Part shown: piece by piece, positions 58,645 through 64,000 of the stretch | Numbering within the stretch: position 1 is the stretch's first letter | Layout: each line of letters opens with the position of its first letter | From: Fagopyrum homotropicum | Taxonomy: Eukaryota > Streptophyta > Magnoliopsida > Caryophyllales > Polygonaceae | Direction: 5' to 3' | Length of the DNA stretch: 64,000 nt | Assembly (NCBI GenBank): GCA_033239125.1 | Contig: BSWB01000006.1 | Coordinates: 37,552,501-37,616,500 of the forward strand | The notes under the pieces: generated by a model | What the model was told of the DNA's origin: nothing | What the model saw: only the letters and a program-made list of their open reading frames with translations | Database searches by the model: none | Position numbers and translations under genes: made by a program

Positions 58645-60953
58645 AGTAACACCCCAAATTCTCATATTTCGGGGAGCTACTAGTTAGGACCTCACAAGGG
58701 ATCCCGACTTAGTTTGACAACAACTTTACTGGATCTTATACAACAAGGCATAAATGTATTTAAACTATTTGAAACCATTAAACTATATTTGTGTAAATGA
58801 ACAACATATGACAGTCTTACAAACATAAATATATTGATAACATGCATGTAGAAGGGAAGACTCCCCCGTCCTCATTTAATGAGTATGTGGATCCGAATGA
58901 CCATCCACTCCGGATCTCTCTACAACTGTCTATACCTACAAAGCATCTAACAACACGGATAAACCGTTAGCTAACCATCCATATATAAGAAGAACATATA
59001 AGCACAAACACACATAAGAAAATAAAGTAAACACCAAGCATGTTATCAAAAAAATTGTATTATTATCTTTTTTAATGTCATACACTCATAATCCAATTAC
59101 ACTTGTGGCACGAGAAGTCTATGACTCACGCCTCCGTCTCTTTATCCAGATGGAGTGGATCGGCGCACCTCCCCGTATACCATATGGAGTGGATCAGTAC
59201 CCTCCCTATATACCACGTTTGGCCCGAGTCGCGAAGAACCTCTCAGACTCCCTCAAGAGAACTAAGCAGGTTGCCACCTCCAGTTATACTTCGGCCAATT
59301 ACACGTCGGTTATAACAATCTATGCAATTATACGCATATAGCAAGCATCACTCATGTACTCATCCAATATATGAAAGCAACTAAGTAAGTTCCAAGGACT
59401 TACCTTAACCAGGACAAGTCCCAACAAAAATATCACTCGATCCCGCCAAGTATGATCTCGAATGCGTGATCATAACATAAAGCTCGTAATAATAACATAA
59501 CTGACCTCTAGAAGTTCCAGCTTCTAGGTCAACAACAAAACCGAAAAACATACTAACTACCTCTTTTCTAAGAAAAGACGATTTACCCCTGGTAACTGGA
59601 AGACTATAAACCAACTATGTTCCTGCCCAACTTCGGAACATCACCAATCCAAATCTAACCGTTGGATCGCTCTCCAAACTTAATACATGATATTGTGCAT
59701 AGCCATACACAACATTTCCAAAACTCAAGTTCATTATAGGCATACAAGCCATTCAAATCTGCATCAAAAACAATTTTCTCAACACTTGGAATAATTCAGC
59801 ACAAGTTAGAAAACCGCTCAAGGTCTCTACTTTGAAAAAACAAAACTCTTAAACCATTCAACGGATTCCTCTCAAATCTCAAAATATTATACTATGAAAC
59901 TCCGACTATATCATATCTAAAAATCAATAACAAAAGAAGGAGTCGAGCTTACCGAAAGTTGGACCCGAAGTTGACTGTTTGTCACTTCTTAAAACTCGGA
60001 AATGCATAAGCTCCTCTAGCTATCTTCCAAGGCTATTATAGAGGGTTCTAAGACACACAAAAATCTTGTCATCATAGTACATATATATAGGTACATGCAA
60101 AGAAGAGGGGTGAGGTCCTTACCTAGCTAGCAAGGATCAGCGTGCTCGCGTGCACTAGAGAGAAGACTGAACGAGATCACTGTCATTGTAGCGCACCCGT
60201 GACATGGCTGACACACACCTGCGGCTCAGGGGAAACTTCACCCGTGTCTCTAGTTTTCCACACATGCGGTTTAGTAGGACGCTGAACCCGCGGCCAGAGT
60301 CCGGCGCCTCGCGGCTCGGTTGTATGAAGGCAGTTCGTCGTCTGTTTGTTGTGTTGATGTGTACGCCAAGATAGATGAGGAAGAGATGTCTGCTGGTGTA
60401 CTGAGAGGAGAAGCCTCCATCTGCTAGTGTGCCACCGAGGAAGACAACACGGCTGATTGAAGTCGGCTTGAGGCTGCGCAAGGAGGCAACCCGGATTTGT
60501 TGTCTTCGGCCGGCACAAACAAACTATAGAAGCCTTGCTTCACTGTTGGGTGCAGGAGGGGCTTTGTCAGCACCGTCTGAGTTTGCTGTGTAGACCAGGA
60601 GGCCGAAGTTGCGGTGGTTCCATGATGGTGTAGGGAAGGTTGGCTTTGAAATACGTGCAAGAGAGGAGGGAGAGGCCGGTTGTCATCCAAAGGGAGAGAG
60701 GAATATTCGATTAGGGTTTACACAAGAAGCAACGGAAGGAAGGCTGATACTACCATCAATACAAACATGGGTCCAGTTGGCCTTCTCGTGACCGGCCCGG
60801 ATGGCGAGTCTTGACGGGTCCGGATGACCTATCTTAATGGATACAACTCTTTTAACGGATTGAGCAAAGCTAGATCGGTTTTGCATATTTTATGTGAGTA
60901 GAGTCCTCACATAAAATAATAAAAATATCGAAGAACAAGAATTCAGTGTCACA
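58645..60953 (-). mobile_element. Tekay/Del-like solo LTR, minus strand
   Basis: The plus-strand left edge reads (AG)TAACACCCC. The right edge, read on the minus strand, starts TGTGACACTGAATTC and then aligns with the start of LTR B (TTCGATATTT). The minus strand matches LTR B near its end (AAGATCC.GT.AA.TTGTTGTC) and shares the GTAAGTCC...ACTTAC element (about 59388-59402). About 2.3 kb, no interior. I found no convincing target duplication. Open frames at 60155-60690 fall in a GC-rich part and are not genes. Confidence 0.7.
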
Positions 60954-61099
60954 TAAGATAATAAGGTGCCGGAAAAATCCAAATAGGTTGCGTTCCAGTT
61001 TGTCTCGGAAATAATTAGAATTAAATTTTCTAGTTATTACATCTTTTTGTGAACTTCTTTATGAATCTTGAATTTCTTGATTTACTTGATGTCGACAAC
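60954..61099 (-). other. Leader remnant of a Z-family element
   Basis: Short interior sequence just downstream (minus strand) of the primer site; no coding content. Confidence 0.4.
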
Positions 61100-61114
61100 G
61101 CAACTCTGATACCA
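61100..61114 (-). other. Primer binding site, tRNA-Met type (Z family)
   Basis: The minus strand reads TGGTATCAGAGTTGC, matching the first 11 bases of the initiator tRNA-Met complement. It lies three bases from the LTR edge at 61118, so that LTR is a 5' LTR in minus orientation. Confidence 0.75.
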
Positions 61115-61117
61115 CTT

Positions 61118-62078
61118 TGACACGAGATAAGCTGTAAGGAGTCCAAATCTTTCAACACCAACACTAGATGGAGATGAATCCGGTTCAATGTGACCGGCAT
61201 GCGGTTTGGTTAGGGATCAAACACGGCCGTTATTGTGGAATGGATGAATGATCCGATGATTGGAATTGATCAATAGATGGATGGGTCAAGGTCGAACTCT
61301 ATGAAACAACTTAGAGCATCTTAGGGAAACTAAGGCCCTAGAACATAATAAGAATGATAGTAGAACCATTTTGCTACAATCTTATACAAAAGGAAAACAA
61401 TGTCCATAGAGCACAAGAAGGAGGCTTGTGAGCTATTGAGAGCATCAACTTGTCAATTCGAGTGATGCAACACAAAACGATCCATACTAAAAGTTCGAAC
61501 GAGGCTTCACTCGCTCACTCTTCAGACTAGAAGAAAACAACACACAAAGGTGCAAAATAGTTTTTTTTATCAATATCAAAGGTAACATAAAAGTTACATC
61601 ATGGTTGATTTTTAACGTGTGTTTTGATGTTGGAGAAACAAGTTTGGAACCCTCTCTATCGTGCCTAAAATGACCTAAGAGACTTAAAGCAAATATGGGC
61701 ATAAACTAGCTTAGAAGGCCTAATTACTAAAACATAACCAAACACCCATTAAAAGAGTAATTCATGCTAGAAAATATTATAAACCAACACTTCAAATGGC
61801 TGGTTCATGGGTAGTCCGAAAACTCTATTTAACCGGGCTCAAATGAACCAATTTAGTTGGTCCAATTTGATTCTTCCTTGATGGTTATTCTTAGTTCGCT
61901 TCTTATTGGTTGTCTTCCTCCCATTGATGATCTTAATTCTTCATCTTCTACCTCTTTGAGTGTCTTTGAGATTCATTCTTTCTCTTCTCCTCCTTAGAGA
62001 TATCTTCACTACTTGATCTCTAACTTTCATGATCATGGTCTCAAGTCGAGGTAGATCCAAAGATGCTCCCGTATCAAT
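61118..62078 (-). repeat. 5' LTR of a Z-family element
   Basis: TGACACGAGAT ... CCCGTATCA, about 961 bp, similar along its length to 9077-9963 but with an extra ~40 bp near its left end. Orientation is set by the primer site to its left. Confidence 0.65.
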
Positions 62079-63040
62079 TTGTTAGGCAAAATCCTCATTT
62101 TACACGTAGATAAACTTAAAATGATTTATAATTTCAAGTTATTAGTTTTATAATATTTTATTTATGATAAAACTCACTAAAAGTATTTGTTAATATTGAA
62201 TGTGAACATAGACACCGTTCTTATTTTACATGCACATAAAGAGTTGAGCACCTCTACTCAAAAACTCATTTAGTTCTTTTTACTTTACTTCATTTAGTTG
62301 AATTCTCTTCGAATAAAAATATTATATCATAACCTTTCAAAATAAAAATATTGTATCACATGAAACTTTATGATAAGATACCAAACAAATCCTAAGTCTA
62401 TAAATCGACAATGGTGTAAAAATCTTATAGCTTGGTTTTATTATTTGTTTCATTCTTGGTCCCCAAGTCCACCCCATAGGAGAAAAGAAAGAGAAGATGA
62501 GGATATGAAAGACATCTTTATCCACAAAATATTCCATCAACATTATTTATTTTCAGTTTTATACGCATGTCATAACCTTTTTGATAATCTTTTTGACAAT
62601 GAATATATCCCTTACTTTTAATATTGATATTTTTTATGTATGGTTTCTCATACCTTCCCATAAGGTAAACTGAGACATATCATAATCGATTTGGTTTTGT
62701 AAATGGAACAAAACTTTTGACTTTAACCTTGAACCGACTTTTTTGGTTCACTGTGTGGTCATGAACTTTGTAATATTTGGTTTGACTTTAGGCTTTAAAC
62801 CAAAATTATTGATTTTCATCTTCTTTCATTTTTAATTCATTTTGTTTGCATTAAGTTCCTAGCCGATTCCGTCTAGACATCCAAGTTCACCATCATGTTC
62901 AGTTCAATGCTCCGACTTCAACTTTCAACGTGCCTTTGAAATTCAGAGTTTGGTTTCCTTATTATGTGCAGTGCAAACATAAAATTTACTTGTCGCTTGG
63001 ACTTTTGACTTCCTTGTCGTATTTATTTATTTATTGGAAG
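62079..63040. other. AT-rich spacer, no genes
   Basis: No coding domain, RNA gene or repeat structure recognised. Confidence 0.5.
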
Positions 63041-63048
63041 GAGAGTAA

Positions 63049-63917
63049 TCTATGATGCACAGACACTTCTATAAGGCGGCGTGTCCCGTGTCCCGCCGTG
63101 TCGGACACACGGACACAACGGGACACGGCTCGGACACGGTCAAATATGACCGGACACGGTCAAATATGACCGGACACGGTCAAGACACGTTTCGGAGGTA
63201 GGACACGGCCCGGATACGTCTAGGAAGCGGATTGTATCCGATCAAAACAAAGTGAACGAAAGTTTACCTTATTTTTTAAGGTAAACCTAGCCCCACATGG
63301 TCACCTGCGACATTTTGGTTGCCGGAAGTAGGACACCGATCTTCTTTTTCGGCTCTACTATTGAAATGTTGTTCCGCCGGCTGACTTTTCCCTCCATTTC
63401 TTATGATTTCATAAATTAATTTTGAATCTTTAATTACTAATTTATTGTCTAATCTTTCTTTGTTGAATATTGAGTGTGTTATTCTAATTCTTTCACTTTT
63501 TTATAATTTACAAATATTGATTATTGTTTTCCTGGATTGATCATGTTAATCAGTTGTTGTTGATTTACAAAATAAATGGTTCATTCTTCAGTTTTGATAC
63601 TGAGTTTGTTTATTTCAGATTATAAGACTAAATATGTTTATTTATATATTTTGTAAGACTGGAAATGTTTGTTTCTAAGCTTTTGTTTCGGTTAATTTTG
63701 TTATCATGTTAATATTTTTATTTAATCATATATTATTGATTTATTTTCATATATATGTATCTCATTATGATATAAGAATTATATATTTTAATATCTTTAA
63801 AATAATATATTATTTGTTTTACTCGCCGTGTCCCCGTTTCCTATACTTTTAATGATTGCCGCTTCCCCGTTTTCGCCGTTTCCGTTTCCGTATCCGTGTC
63901 CGTGTCCGTGCATCATA
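63049..63917. mobile_element. Non-autonomous DNA transposon (hAT- or MULE-like)
   Basis: Terminal inverted repeats TATGATGCACAGACAC (63051) and, inverted, TATGATGCACGGACAC (ending 63917), one mismatch. GAGAGTAA flanks it on both sides (63041-63048 and 63918-63925), an 8-bp target duplication that fits hAT; a longer degenerate duplication would fit a MULE. The subterminal zones are dense in GACACGG / CCGTGTC, including near-perfect copies of CGGTCAAATATGACCGGACA (63135-63180). The interior is AT-rich and non-coding. Confidence 0.7.
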
Positions 63918-63925
63918 GAGAGTAA

Positions 63926-64000
63926 CTAGTCTCTAGTGCATCTAGACGTGCTTTTATTTAATAAAAAGGGCTAAGTAGTCAACAAGTGAGGATATTTCAA
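63926..64000. other. Flank to the right edge, nothing seen
   Basis: Short AT-rich flank with no feature. Confidence 0.5.

Noticed and set aside
60155..60690. Several minus-strand frames of 88-111 residues
   Set aside because: GC-rich part of the minus-strand Tekay-like solo LTR; frames overlap and have no domain.
58645..60953. Target duplication for the minus-strand Tekay-like LTR
   Set aside because: The flanks (CTCTTT and TAAGATA) do not match; edges may be decayed, so none is claimed.

Overview
This is a stretch of nuclear plant DNA, most likely from a eudicot. It contains no host gene that I can recognise. Almost everything is retrotransposon: a LINE fragment, a copia element, several Athila-type Ty3/gypsy elements primed by tRNA-Asp(GTC), three Tekay/Del-like solo LTRs, LTR elements primed by initiator tRNA-Met, and a decayed copy of a plant-wide reverse-transcriptase gene family. 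Two small terminal-inverted-repeat elements complete the picture. The organism call rests on these families and on AT-rich spacers; I cannot name the species. Element names A, B, C, D and Z are mine.

Layout. 0-2.5 kb: LINE fragment (-), then an LTR with a tRNA-iMet primer site (+). 2.5-7.3 kb: a complete but dead copia element (-) with 124-bp LTRs and ATAAC target duplications. 7.3-9.1 kb: AT-rich spacer. 9.1-10.5 kb: the 3' LTR and 3' end of an old minus-strand element, Z. 10.5-27.5 kb: a three-level nest. A Tekay-like solo LTR (10544-27500) has an (AT)n tract that holds a second Tekay-like solo LTR, B (12060-26733), and B holds Athila-like element A (13904-25670). 27.5-29.0 kb: more Z interior. 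29.3-32.6 kb: broken reverse-transcriptase gene (+). 33.4-55.2 kb: Athila-like element C (-, GTTAA duplications). Its 3' LTR is split by a tandem array of four LTRs and three interiors (34306-49879, CAAGC duplications). 55.7-58.6 kb: Athila-like remnant D (+). 58.6-61.0 kb: Tekay-like solo LTR (-). 61.1-62.1 kb: an LTR of the Z family with its primer site. 63.0-63.9 kb: a small DNA transposon.

How the parts relate. A is young (about 9 differences between its 1736-bp LTRs) and has gag, protease, RT and RNase H plus an extra 3' ORF, but it lacks integrase. The array elements carry only one small ORF that ends in an integrase remnant. C has lost gag and protease but keeps an apparently intact integrase. 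The set looks like a partly non-autonomous community that depends on help in trans.

The most interesting material is non-coding and shared by A, C, D and the array elements. (1) An 11-mer identical to the sequence before the 3' LTR recurs inside the integrase region and after an internal hairpin. (2) Three hairpins recur at matching places, with apparent compensatory changes. (3) A self-complementary 16-mer occurs four times per LTR with conserved spacing in A, C and D. (4) Each family uses its own inverted-repeat 'word' built on a CGNNCG core at matching sites. I know of no description of these as a system, but I could not search.
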